From positions 21,001 through 85,000 of the forward strand of contig OY718803.1 in assembly GCA_963070105.1 (NCBI GenBank): DNA of 64,000 nucleotides, written 5' to 3'. This stretch comes from Litomosoides sigmodontis. Taxonomy: Eukaryota; Nematoda; Chromadorea; Rhabditida; Onchocercidae. The position numbers and the translations under genes were made by a program. Of the stretch, positions 40,692 through 53,250 are shown piece by piece. Each line of letters begins with the position of its first letter. The stretch's first letter is position 1. Under the pieces are notes generated by a model that made no database searches, was not told the origin of the DNA, and was given only the letters and a program-made list of their open reading frames with translations.

Positions 40692-41558
40692 ATGAAAGTC
40701 TTGTTTAGAATTGATCTGATTTGAATGAATTAAAATCTGTTACTGTTGATTTCGATTGGTTGCCAGAATCCTCTATGCTTTTCCCGAAAAAGTTGTCCGT
40801 TCCATTGTATTAAGTGATGCTTACTACGTCCAGTAGAATGGAAAGGTTACCTTCTCAAGTTATAGTCTCCTACAGTTCGTCAGTCCGTGTAATTCTTTTT
40901 ATCGCCATAATTTTGGTCTTTTTAGGAAATTCAATTAAATGTTGCTTTTATAATGTTAAAAAGTGACTACTGAAGATTGGCGTTCATCGTTTCATTTTGA
41001 TAACATATAGTCTTGCTTCATTTTTTATCTTTTGTAAGTAGTAAATTGTTGATATATTTCTTGATTTTTCATGTTTTTTTAGAAAGCTGCAACAATTCAA
41101 GGTAATTGTTGGTTCTTCCTGACACATTGCTATTTATTCAAGTCCGCAAAGATCCCTAGTCTTTTGTTTTTCGCTTATTCTACCGTACAGAAATGTGCGG
41201 ATTCGAGAAGCAATGTGTGACCTGTGTAATGATACAATTAATATATAGCATGCATTGTCAATGCGTAACATTAGCTGGAACTTGTTTGCCAACAAATGAT
41301 TCGACGTGGTAGAGGATGTCGTGCTGCGTGATAATGTGATTTAGTGGTATGGCAAATGCTGAAGGATGACTGAAATTGCTAGCCTGCGCCTTGTTTCAGC
41401 GCTTTATTTTAGAAAAAGTTGCATTTACACAGGTGAAATTTATGTGACTTTTTCCACTGGACATTTTGACCGGAGTTTTGAAACACTTCTCCTTTAAATG
41501 TATTTTTATTATAGTAAGTGATCGTTTTTTGTTCTTAATACATCACGCACTACCTTGT

Positions 41559-41595
<37 letters not shown>

Positions 41596-43131
41596 TGATT
41601 GCACATTATGACTCCTCATATTACGGCGGGTTTCCCTTCTCTCTAAGTCCCATTTGCTGCAGTTGCTTGTGTGCTTTCGTAATGTACTACTACTTATGAA
41701 GGCAAGATGAACGAATGAAATGTTTCTTTCGTCAATGTTAATTTCACTTCACACTGTCGTGTACCACCTACCTTCTGAATGTGTGCAGTAGCACAGTAGT
41801 GGCTCGCATTTTTGTCTCTTGCAGTAGTAGCTAGGTAGCCAGGCGTAGGTCCCGGTTTCTACATCTCTTCATCCCTCGTTGCATATCTCAGTGTCATATT
41901 TGAAATATTAGATTAAGGGTACTCTTCCAGGATGAGCAGAGCCTGCCTGAGAGGGGATGAGACATGGAAGAAATTGATGAGAGAAACAAAAATAAATTTC
42001 TTGCTCTCACAGTATTCCAAGGAATAGGACAACAGTTCACTCACTTGACAATGCAACCGAGCACGAGCATGAGATATACAACACAACGTATGCAGGTGGA
42101 ACGGATGAAATTGGGGAAGGGGCGAAGATGGGTGGTGCGGCTCAAGGGTTGCAGGAGCTGTTGTTTCGTGCCGCTATTGCCTCCGGTTGTGCGGCGGACA
42201 GCGCTGATATCGGGAGGGTTCTTCTCATGTCATGCTTTTCACGTTTTCCTCCGCTGCAACAACTCTCCCGTTGTCCTTCCACACTGCAACAGTTCTCTCA
42301 TTACTCATTGTAGCATGTCTTTTTCCTCCTCCTTGAAGAACAGGTTGAACTGGAAAGCTGCTATACTTCTCATCAATTAATTAATAACTGTGTGTGTGTG
42401 TGTGTGCGTGTATGTGGTGTGAGGTTAGAGTTGCAGAGAGGATTTGCAGGTTAACTAACGGCCGCCAATCCAGTCTTTTTTTTCAGAAACTAATTTAGAG
42501 GCAAAATTAGATTTCTTTTTTGAGGAAGAAGCAGTGTTTACTGTTATTGGCAATACTTAATGCTGGTTAACTTCATAATTTCCGTGCAGGAGCTGCCATA
42601 GCTGTACCGTCTGATGACCAGTAAGGATTTTGGTCCATCGGAATATATGTGCTGACCTAGTGAGTGTTGGAGAGGTGAAAATTGAAGCGGAAAAAGGGAT
42701 CGAAATTATTGCAGACTTACTGCCGTAATGTTTTGGAGAGCAGACGCTTTAATGGAATTCGTGCGGAAGCAATCTTCCTTAACATAGGGAAAAGAGAATG
42801 ATGTACTGTCTCCAAAGAGCTGCATTGCAAGCATTGGAGGAAAGGTAAATTTCAATTCGCTCCCGGTAAACTTCACACCGCTACTTTACCTTTTTTTGGC
42901 AAAAATGTCAAACAAGCGAGCGGCAACGCTACTTGCGACTATTTCGCTGGCGTTTTGCGTCACAAGCCTGAGCACCAATGCTGTGTCACCGGCGAACTGC
43001 TCAACGAATAGTTGTGTGAGATGGCTTGTCATTGCTTCGTGCGGTTGCTAAATCATGAAGTGATCAATCATAAACACGAGTGTTAAATGTTGTCGTGCGA
43101 CTAGTGAGTGCTATGTTCTCAGTAAGTAAAT
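40692..43131. other. 2.4 kb between dapk and innexin 3' ends, no gene seen
   Basis: The two genes converge here. The stretch holds a CA run at 41560-41593, a short GT run near 42390-42407 and an open frame of 138 codons (41964-42380, plus) without recognisable features. It should contain both 3' untranslated regions. Confidence 0.6.
41560..41593. repeat. (CA)n microsatellite
   Basis: About 17 CA units between the dapk and innexin genes. Confidence 0.95.
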
Positions 43132-45746
43132 CTAACTAACACCAAGTCTGACGAGTCCAACTAGAAAGCGATAGCTTGAAGTGATCGAATTGAGCACATA
43201 GAGCCAGTAGAGAAAATTAGTAGCTGTAAGAATTATTACAATCAGTAGCCACCACCAGAGAGCGATGTATATCTTCTCGTTCAGCATATTTGCCATCAGG
43301 ACGCATTGAATAGTGTGGCGGTGTACGTTGCCCATAACACGGATCTGAATTTTCCGCAAGTTCATCACTTTTTTCCTGCCCCGCTTTACAATTAAGAAGA
43401 ATCATGGTAATCCTCGGGTGTAAGTCTGTGTAAGAAGAGGAACCTTAAAATCGCACATGGTAACCCTCGGGAAAAGACCGGTACTTTGCCATGTTTGTTG
43501 TTTTATCAGTGCTTTCGTCAGATCATATCCATTTCCGCCCAAATAAAGTGACACTAACCAAAACTGAAAGCCACTAATAAATTTGCAGGCTGCAATAGGT
43601 GTGTAGATTGAGGAAATGATTGAAGGAACTTCAAATTAATGATAATCAAATGAAGGAAATGGAATAAAATCCTTTCTCACCTGAACTGTTGCATTCGTTA
43701 CGAATAACAGCTTAGTTATTAGATATATTATACTGAGATAGGACTGTGTGAAAATCCTGAAATCTTACATCAATCATGCGAAAGAACGAGCTAATCACGC
43801 TGCCAATCGCAAATCCGTATCACATTGCGAGCGCACGTTCTGTACTAGAACTAAAGTGAGAAGCAAGTTAATTTAGCAACTCTTTCCTGACTTCATCATC
43901 AGTCGTAATGCGCATTATCAGTCAACTCGACCGTTTCGCAACTCGATATATATCTGCTTTCCAAACCGGTACCTTGCTTTCCAAATCGGTACCAAATTAC
44001 TGTTTTGTATTTTATGTAAGTGCTTGGTGGATTTATCAGCGTGGTAGATGTGACTGGCGATGGCGTCAACAGTATCATGCGCTTCGTCACTGTAAGGATC
44101 CATTTGACGTACACTGTCCGTCATTGATATTACTGCACGCGTCTGCACATCTGCAAGCAAGCTGGTTCTTGCCTTATTCTCATTGAAGATGACCATTTCT
44201 TGCAAAATAGAACTGCAACTGAAAAAGCTCATAAGAAACAGTTGGTGAAAGACGAACTTGAAGTCCAGTTGAGCATTCTCCAGAAGATATGAGGTATTAC
44301 GAATAGCACTGCTTGCAGCATCAACGTAAATGGTATCCACTGAAGCAATTCACGGATTAACATTACGATCAATCATATCAGCGTGTACGCTGAGGGAGGA
44401 TGTCACAGTAGACACACATACACTGGGAGGTAGAAAACACCATACTTGATAGTAAGTGATAAGCTTCTGCTCACGGTGCCTCTCGTTTTGTGGCACATTC
44501 TGGTCCAGCGGAATGTAGTAGGTATTCTCGACAAAGCAGTAGTTCTCCGCGTACTGCTCCCATGATTTTTGGGAGGCCAATTCGGCAGGCAACCAACACT
44601 GAATGGGATCGCCGCCGTATTCCTCCAAAAGTCAGTTTGTTTCAAGTTCGAATTCTTTCAAATTGTCAAGTTTAGCAAATCCTGAACTTCACTTTCAATG
44701 TACCATAAACAACACTTCAGCCTATTTAATTCTCCGCATGCTAAATTAATTACCTTCATTTCATATCATGGCATTAAACTCAGGCGATTGGAGCCCAAAT
44801 GAGTCACCATCAATCACAGCAATTCCACCCATCTTAAAGCCCTCCCGACCTTTAACTCATCTTCTGTAACCCATTGCAAGCTTCGCCGAAACGTTTGGGA
44901 CCCAAGTGCGCGAAACGACAGTCTCCGCTCTGACAGACACATTTGCTCCACAGAAATCAGATCCATTTGTCCAAGCAATTCTGTCGTGCTAGAAGTGGCG
45001 AGATTTCACCATTCAAACTAACTAAACAACATTCCAGCATCAGCTACAATCAGTACGTTGCAGCAGTAAAGGTAATAGTGGACGGCATGAAGTGACCCTA
45101 CTAACTTCCTCCTTCACGCAGTGGTCAGGCATTCTAATCTCCCCCATCTGCCTTCTCCTTTGATGGATTGCTGAAAGCTAGCAAAGACAACGAAAGCAGC
45201 AGGGAGTAGGAATACTTGGCACAAGTACTCAATGCGAGAAAGGAAATGTTTGTTGTCTGGAGCAACAAACGTATAGGAGAGAGGAGCTGTCGGAGGTCTG
45301 TACTAAATGTTTGCATTACATTAGCATAAATTTGCCCTTCTACGACGTTGCGGCAGAACGACGGCAAGATACGGAATGAGTAATAAATAGGCAAGTGCTG
45401 AAGCCTTTGATTCCTCCGAAGAAATAAATGATGAAGAGAATTGGAGAAGTGCAGGGAAGGGAGCGGACGAATCAGATTCTCTTCTACCTAGCCTGCTTTG
45501 TAGCATCAGTAGGCCTTTGAGAAGGTGGTTGATCAAGGGTGTGCGTGTGAGGAAAATGCTATTGCAAATTTGAGAAATAGGTGTGATCATTGCAACAGAT
45601 AAACTTAGCTTGGAAACCTTGGCCGTTATCGTGAATGCCGCAACAAGCAGTATAAATGTGGTGATGTGATAATTTAATCGATCGATCGAATCCTCTTCAT
45701 AGCGCGGTTTTGTCAGAGATTCGATCACAACCGACAGCTTATCCAT
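43132..45746 (-). CDS. innexin (invertebrate gap-junction protein)
   Basis: Four-pass membrane protein that forms gap junctions or hemichannels. Exons on the minus strand: 45746-45618, 44622-44446, 44339-44258, 44150-43993, 43743-43681, 43563-43444 and 43344-43132. They join in phase to 313 residues, short for the family (about 360-420), mainly through a short C-terminal tail. Start DRLNYHITTF leads into TM1. The first extracellular loop has the family signature GGDPIQCW and WEQYAENYCFVENTYY with both cysteines. The hallmark YYQW spans the exon 2/3 junction and opens TM2 (about 103-124). The cytoplasmic loop has DTVDAIASHI. TM3 lies at about 183-212. The second loop has FPRVTMC and GNVHRHTIQCVL, with its two cysteines. 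NEKIYIALWWW starts TM4. No in-frame break is present. The end of exon 4 is uncertain, as its donor lies in a 20-bp tandem duplication. Confidence 0.94.
43956..43995 (-). repeat. 20-bp tandem duplication at the innexin exon 4 donor
   Basis: gctttccaaaccggtacctt (43956-43975) is followed directly by gctttccaaatcggtaccaa (43976-43995), three differences in 20. Each copy contains a GT usable as donor on the minus strand. Confidence 0.9.
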
Positions 45747-47429
45747 ACCGTCGACAATTGCCTGGAAAGTCTCAGCATGGACTTTTGATCATCGAGTGAG
45801 CACAGCACTTCCTTCCCCTCTTCTCCACAAGCTAGGAGGCAGAAGTGATAATGATATATATCTTCAGGTTGGAGAGAAGTGATGGTGGCGCTGCACGCAC
45901 GGGTTTGCTGAGGAAGTGAGGAGCACGAAGTAAACAGCGAAGTAGGAGATCAGATCTATCTCATCTCCTGCTTCCATCCATCACTGATTGACGATTGATT
46001 TACTCCGACGATTTCAGAGAATTTCCCGAGAGGAAAGAGCGCGACTTTCTCTGGTCGTCGTCAATGACGCGTCGATCTCGTCTATCTGACGAACCAACCC
46101 GTGCACGCTCCGTATCGCTGTCTCATATCAATTTCAGATCATTACATTTTCAGCCCTCTCAGTTTCGCAAGTTCCACTCCCATCACGTCATAATTTCATT
46201 CTCCGCAACACCACCTACCCTCCACCATTCCTCACTTAACACAGCATTACTGCACCGTTGCCGGACGATGCTCAATCGCTCTCTCCCAAGCTTGGCATAT
46301 TTTGAATTAAATGAAAAAGAATCATGTTTTCGTTCCCTATCCCATTCATAACCATGAAAGAGCAGAGGACTGCAATTACAACACGGAAAACTTTTCGTTT
46401 CTGATTTTCATATAATTATTCAAGCAGTACGTAAACAACACTTTTATTAGCTACAGTAAAGTATATATCATATCGATAAAACCTCTTAGCATGTACCATT
46501 ATAGGGCATAGAGCGAGTGATACATTCATGTGAACATCGCTGTAGAGAAGTTTAAGTGACAACAATTTACTGCCATTTAAAGCCGATCTGAGGGAAGCAG
46601 CCACCTCTCACAGCGAAATATCGTATCGCATGTGCCACATACATTCAAAACTGACACAACGTATCAAGACCATAAGCGCTGTATTGTCCAAAAAACGATA
46701 AAGGAAATGCTGGCCATTTGTTTTGAAAAAATAATTTCATCAAATTATGCACCAAAAAACCTTGAGGATAAACATAAAACAAATATATTGATCGCTTTTG
46801 AAAATAATGCCATATAATAAATCGCGTGTGTTGAACCCAAATACGTGCATGTAAGCACACATTGCATCATGAAGATGCCACTCTCGCTAATATTCTCGTT
46901 GACGGTGCGAGAGGAGATAAGAGCGTGGGACGGGAGGGGGAAGGGGTGCTATCTGTGACTACCAAAATAATGAAAAGAACTTGAACCACACTCATATCTC
47001 TTTTACTGGCATTCGCGCTGCGCTTCGACAAATTGACAAATCACGGCCAATGAATATTTATTCCGCTGTATTTGTCAATTTTCAAGCCTGCTCAAAATAT
47101 CTTGCTACATAATATTTAATATACCTTTAAAGTTTGCACCCACCTAACCGCCCAGTTCACATTATTTTTCCCGGAGAAGAAAAAAACATGCTTTTAACCT
47201 TTCTCGCCCCTTCATAGAGTATCAGTTTCAAAAAGGAAAAAAGAAATTGCACGAATTTTGCAAAAATGAGAAGAAATAGAAAGAAATAATAAGAAAAACG
47301 AAATAACATCCCGGAAAAATTTGAGATTATAACAAGTTATAACCACAACTAAGAAATGGGGAGAAACAATAGTTAGTGTTTAATAACATAAAAGAAATAA
47401 TGCATTCGCTCATCTCAGTACTACTCTAT
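45747..47429. other. 1.7 kb between LSM14 and innexin genes, no gene seen
   Basis: Both flanking genes run on the minus strand, so this holds the LSM14 3' untranslated region and the innexin promoter. A 118-codon open frame on the plus strand (45995-46351) has no recognisable domain. Nothing else could be supported. Confidence 0.6.
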
Positions 47430-50400
47430 TTACTGACCAGAATAACTGCTGCTATTACGATAGTTGTTCCGACGACTGTAATTATTGTGGAAATTGCCAT
47501 AGCTGCTTCGTTGCTGATTTCCGTAATTGTAGCCTTAAAAAGAACAGTACATTTGGAAAAATCAAATTCTACGTTAATTAATGAATCTTAATTGAAAATG
47601 GCTTCTACGGACTGAACTTCGTACTGGTATTCATATGTTCCTTTCTTCTCCAAGAAAGCCCCTAAAAAACGTGGAAAAAAAAGCAAAGAACCTTTGCTAA
47701 ACCTCAGTCATGGCCATTGAAGGAAACGAAATTAATCAAACAAATTTTAGAAAATGGGACGCTGCTCTTAAAGCAATCGTATTTACGAGTTTTGTGAGTA
47801 GCGTATATATTTTAGGCAATACAAGTAGAAAAAATGGAATAATAGCATAGTTGAAAGAGATATGAAGTCTTGCACATTAAATTAACGACAAGCACTAACA
47901 TATATAATATATAGAGCGCAAAAGTAGGATGATCACAATTTCCGTAACTATTAAGTTTTACCAGAATTGTAGCGATAACCACTATTCACATGTCCGGCAT
48001 GGCCACCACGTCCACTCATAAATCCTCGAGGACGGTGATATGTAAGTGAGCGCACTGCAGAATGTCCAAATGTCTCCTGATTGGTCTCACGTTCTTTTCG
48101 CCAGTCTGTACGTGGTTTTCTATAATGAGATCAAGGCGAGTTTTGAGTTATGCATTTATGATCACCTTAAGACGCATAATTTTTACAATACGAAAATTGA
48201 AAAACGTGCCACAAACATACCCTTCCTGTTTTTCAAGTGCCTCACATGAAATTCGATCGAAAAATGATGAGCTTTTATCATAGTAACGTTTTTCCTGTTC
48301 CTCTTGGCCATTTTCAGCGATTTCTTCTTCGACAACGTCTGAAGCAGCATCAGATCCCGTTACTGACTTCTTAGTTCCATCTAAAAAAAACAAAATGTAA
48401 TTATGCCTAAGCATCATCGCAAATAATAACATACAGAACAAGAAATAAGAGGAAAGGATTAGGTGCCCATGAGAAAGCATTTGCTATCTTCGGTCCATGT
48501 AAATGAATTTACTTGTTGCAGTAATAACAAGAGAACTTCCAAAATATTGAATAATTTTGAATACAAAAGCTGCACTATCCCGATATGAATATTATATAAA
48601 AAGCACTATGTAATTCTCTTTCTCTACCACACAATAACTAACCCTCCAGCTTGGTTTTCTTAAGATCGAGACTTATATGACTCAGCGTTTCTTGGAATTG
48701 CTCATTGGCCTTCTCAAAATCGTAGTCACTCTCGAACTTCAGTTTTTCTTTTGACTGCGGCTTGCCGCTTATCCCACCACGATGACCTCCTCCACCGCGC
48801 TGATAATTTCCACTACTTCCACGACCGGAAAAACCTCCGCGACTCTCACGATAATTATTCTGTTGTCCACCTCTTCCATAGCTCCCCTGATACGTCTCAC
48901 CAACATTTGCATAATTCTGTTGTCCTGAAATTCTAAACTAATAGCAATTTTGGAAACAACTACTAACGCTATTTGACGTGGTTTACTAGTTATCCACTTT
49001 GCTAACAGAACACTTTTGTGAGGACAAAATGTTACATCTGAACACAGTAAGTGATCAAAATACACTTTGATGCAAAGCAATGGAAAAAAAGCAATCACAG
49101 CATGTTTTAATCAGTAGGGAAATCCTGAGAAAGTAATTGCATTCAATTAGTGATGATCGGGACGGGTTTCCATTAGTCTATTTAGGACGTCCAACGTTCC
49201 CAAGAAAACACGATTGATAAGTTTCGACCATTACAGTTCTTTTCTCATTAAAAAGAAAGATTGAATAACTAGAAGAACTAAATTTAAAAAAGAAAAACTT
49301 CATTCGACTAACCAAAAAAATCTCAAACCGTTTTGTGAAATGAAAGAAGACAAACAATGAGTAATTTTTCAAGCTCCCTCCCTATACCAATACCAGTAAA
49401 GCCTACGATGTGTGAACTGACGTTCGGTAGTAAACGATCCTTGATGTATCTGTTGTTGGAAACCGCCACGGTTTTTAGCACCTGTTACAGATTGAATCGG
49501 ATTTGGCAGTGAACCTGTACGTTGATTTCGTCCAGCACCAGGAGCACGCGAATGTGCCGGATCCTCTGCTGGCGAAATACGATTCGGTGTGCCAGAACGC
49601 GACGCTTTAATATATTGAAATCAGACGTTACAAACGAATATAGTAGAACTTTGCACAATGACACATCATGCTTTATAATCCAATTGTGATTGAGGTTGAA
49701 CTGCCATTTTTCTATCTTATAGAAAAAAAAAATGGCATAAAAATATTGATCTAATATAATCATTAAGTTAAATTTCAGCTTCTAAATTGAACGTCGGCTG
49801 AGCCAATAAAACTAGTGATGAACTTACATCCAGCACTAATGATGTTACTGCCTATAGGTATGCTTGGAACTGAGGGATGCATTGGGATGGTGCGTCCAGA
49901 AGAAATCGACAGTATGGCTGGATCATATGCCAAACCGCTTGCAAGTTGAGGCACTGGTTTGGGTGTCTCACACACAATCAGATCTTTGATGTCTGTTGCT
50001 TTGAAAATAATATATTCATATATGTCGTCACGAGCAGCAACTGGATTTGGTGTTGGCCTGTCTTCCGTCCCGAATGAACGTACTGAAATGTATCATAGTG
50101 GAAGAAGATAGCAGTCTGCGCTAAGAGATCATTTACGATCCAACTTGGTTGTTCCATTGGACTACATCTGCGGCAAAAAACTTTGATTACTGGATATACA
50201 CCATGAAAATTTTTATAACCCTAGTCACGTTATTGACATGATGCGATCGGGAGCCGAAGTTTAAATACAGATCAAAGATACATGAGCAAAACCAAGCTGC
50301 TTACCCAACTTGCACAGTCTCAGTTTTCATTCAATACAAAGCGGCTGTAACAAGTAATTTATGTATAACAGTCGCTGGCATCAACGACATATAGGATCAA

Positions 50401-50586
50401 TAAGTCAATCCAACATTTAATTTGGTGTTAGAGTACAAAGTAGGTATAAATAACGGTACAATAACCTTTTGCAAGAGCAATAGTTGATTCATTGGTATCG
50501 ACTGTGTATAATATTCCTTCGTAGCGTATATCCAATTTGGAAATCAAACTTATTCTGCTCCCAATGTAGGGAGTTTGCTGCGCCAT
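47430..50586 (-). CDS. car-1: LSM14/RAP55 family RNA-granule protein (CAR-1 type)
   Basis: Cytoplasmic mRNA-binding protein of P bodies and germ granules that represses translation. Family members: human LSM14A, fly Tral, worm CAR-1. Minus-strand exons: 50586-50466, 50082-49828, 49604-49464, 48924-48643, 48380-48221, 48119-47962 and 47533-47430, giving 406 residues. The LSm domain fills residues 1-80 ([19 protein letters not shown], then [15 protein letters not shown] and DDIYEYIIF). A Pro/Ser-rich linker follows, then an RG-rich stretch (about 180-225), the FDF segment ([14 protein letters not shown], about 240-255), the FFD box ([14 protein letters not shown], about 300-313) and the TFG box ([12 protein letters not shown], about 333). 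The tail is Gly/Asn/Tyr/Arg-rich. Exon 3's donor (49464) is the least certain of several. Reading on past 47962 gives a stop at 47951-47953, an alternative shorter C-terminus. Confidence 0.94.
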
Positions 50587-53250
50587 TATGTCACAGTTGT
50601 GCACCAGAATGAAAAAAGCAACGAATAACCCCTACCCACCTGGAAGATAATAGCATGCTAAATCATGGTGACGGGAGTGACGACACACTTACGAGAGATA
50701 ATCAGAAACATCGGCCTGATATTTGCAAGTCCCTCAGGATGCATCTTTACCTTCTGTATGTTATATTTTAAAGCATCAGCTACAACTTCTCAAGGACTAC
50801 TTGATCACGTGACATATACGGAAAATATGTATACAGACCAAACCAAAGTATAATATTTGATTATCTTGCAAAGAATCCTTCCCACACAGTTCTACTTACA
50901 AAAAACTTGTGCTTTTAGGATCTGTCAACTAGTTTGCTCCCGAAAATCGATTGCGAACAAAATATCCAATACGAGCCTGGAAACAAGACATTATAAATTA
51001 AACAGATAAAATCATGCAGATGATTGAGAACACGTAAAACGTAAAAGCGACGCGATGCAGAGAGCGTTACTTTGAAGAAAGAGAAGAAGAAAATAACCTA
51101 AAAGCGCATCAGAGGAAGGGAAATGAGTTGCATTGACATCGGTAGAACCGTCTCCGTCTTGTTTGGCGTTGTAATGAAGTAGTAGATCAAGTGTATCCAG
51201 TAGAAGTCACCGAAGAGATAGCACAGACTATAAATACCTTGCAAAGTGATCAATTACTACCTTACCCCATTGTTGTCGCTCTGGCATCCCAGACGCTATG
51301 CCAACATGGCGTGTCTCAGATGAAGGTTGCAGAGAGGGAAAAGAGATTCGTTGAGCAGATAGATGCATAAATACCTGCATTTGGTAAGGTGACGACGACA
51401 GCGCGACGCCGTCAATGTGGAACAGACAGAGTGACGCAATAACAGGTGAAATCCGGCAAGAAAATGGACCAGGTCCACGAGCAAAGATTATTACTGCGGA
51501 ATGGCGTACAAGTTATCTCAGCTATTTTCATCAAAAGATGGACCGACTCACAGGGCTACCTAGGCAAATTTCCTTCCTCTAGGTGGGTTGTCCCTTCCTT
51601 CTTGCACATCGCCTCCACTCCTCCTTAGTCAACCTTTTCCCACCTCAGCGTACACTCACACGCGCACACGTGTCCATGCACAAGCACAGACACGCCCGCC
51701 CATCCACTCCAACGCCCACGTAACCCACGCGCCTCCCCTGCTCATCCTACTGCACAAGCCATAGTTGACTACGGCCGGCGACACGACATAACGGAGACAG
51801 GTAGGTGACTGAGGGAGAAAGAGCGTTGCAATTGAGAGGGTGCACAACGGCACGACAGTTCGGAAAAGGATGTACAAACGGGAAGAGCAGTGGGGCGAGC
51901 GTTAAGTCTCGAGACTTTGGCATCCCATGTCACACTCACTGGCATTCTTTCTAGCCTCTCAGGTCTTCGAGGAACTACGTGTAGGTAGGTGCGTATCAGA
52001 CCTTTTGAGTGTGCATACCTCGGATTTCCGACGGTAATTTCGGCAATTTGAACTTTGTGGAAATAGTAACGCGACCTCTCATCACTGCTACCTGCCGCCA
52101 CATTATGCTAAGTGGATCTGTCCTGTCCACCCCAATGCCGAGGAGAGGTATGCCTGTAGCTTCGCTAACTTTGGTACGACTGGATAAACCGGTATAATTA
52201 ACACTGGATTTGACCATCGGAGAGCACCGCTGACTGGACTGCTGTTGCATAGCTTTGCTTATAAATGAGTAACAACCAGACCACAGTGTCTGCATAACAA
52301 CGACATGGACAAAAAACAAGACATGATGTGTATAATGATAAAAACAAAAAAAATCGATGGATAACAGTAATAGTAATGGGTACGAATCAGTGAAACGGGT
52401 CCAATTCCAATGCAAGAGTGAAAGACGCAAAGATGCTAGTTCTTTTTGAAAAGTTTTTCTCTAAAAGGAACACCAATAATAAGGACGGGAATAGTAATAG
52501 CAATAACACTTTATAAATAACAATACTAAATGGCAAAACAAAAAATATTAATTGAAATTGAATAACACTAGTAGCGGAATGAAATTATTCTGACCCCGGC
52601 AAAAGCAGACTAAAATGCCATACCGGAACCTTCTCTTTAGTTTAAACATGAACTCTAGCAGCAGCCAAGTCCTTATGTGGAATTCATTCTCAAAAATAAG
52701 GGAAAAAATTGTGTGTGCAAGGGTTGAGGAGGTAGTGGCCAGTGGCCAAAGGCTGAGGTAGTTGATTTAACTGGTTAACTATAGCAATGGAATGCAAGCA
52801 TATTGTTATCCACGAAGGATTTTGAAATCTCTGGATGAATGAATCACATAAGAATGTTGTGAAGAGAGAAAGCTCAAGTAATAAAATAGACATTGGAATA
52901 CAGGAATGAAAAATCTGAAAACAGCTGGTTTTCCCCACTAAAACGCTTTTACTAATTGATAAATTGTCAACTTTTAATCACTAAATTTTTTTCAGAACGC
53001 TACTGCTACCTTCGCAAAACACATCTTATAGAGTCGCAAAGAGTCAAAAAATGATGAGTAGGATAAATTACGAGACACCATTATGGAGTTATTCCTTGTA
53101 ACTGTGACCAAATATGCTCAGCCAACTCTAGTCACTAATCTTACCCACAGATGTATAAATGAAAATTCCGGTAAATGCAACATAGCTCTACAAAAGGCTT
53201 CATATTTCGACATAAGAAAGAAGAACTTTACAACAATTCAGCGCATACTA
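50587..53250. other. 2.7 kb between LSM14 and zinc-finger genes, no gene seen
   Basis: Both neighbours are on the minus strand, so the LSM14 promoter and the zinc-finger 3' untranslated region should lie here. Open frames on the minus strand at 51769-52430 show no known domain. The part near 51640-51740 is C/A-rich. Confidence 0.55.

Noticed and set aside
41964..42380. Plus-strand ORF of 138 codons between dapk and innexin
   Set aside because: No recognisable motif, no clear splice context, and composition unlike the neighbouring coding exons.
47376..47591. Plus-strand hydrophobic ORF of 71 codons
   Set aside because: It is antisense to the last LSM14 exon (47533-47430); the hydrophobicity is the mirror of Asn/Tyr/Arg-rich codons.
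51769..52430. Minus-strand ORFs of 110 and 144 codons upstream of LSM14
   Set aside because: They overlap each other in different frames and lack motifs; the stretch is better read as promoter or spacer.
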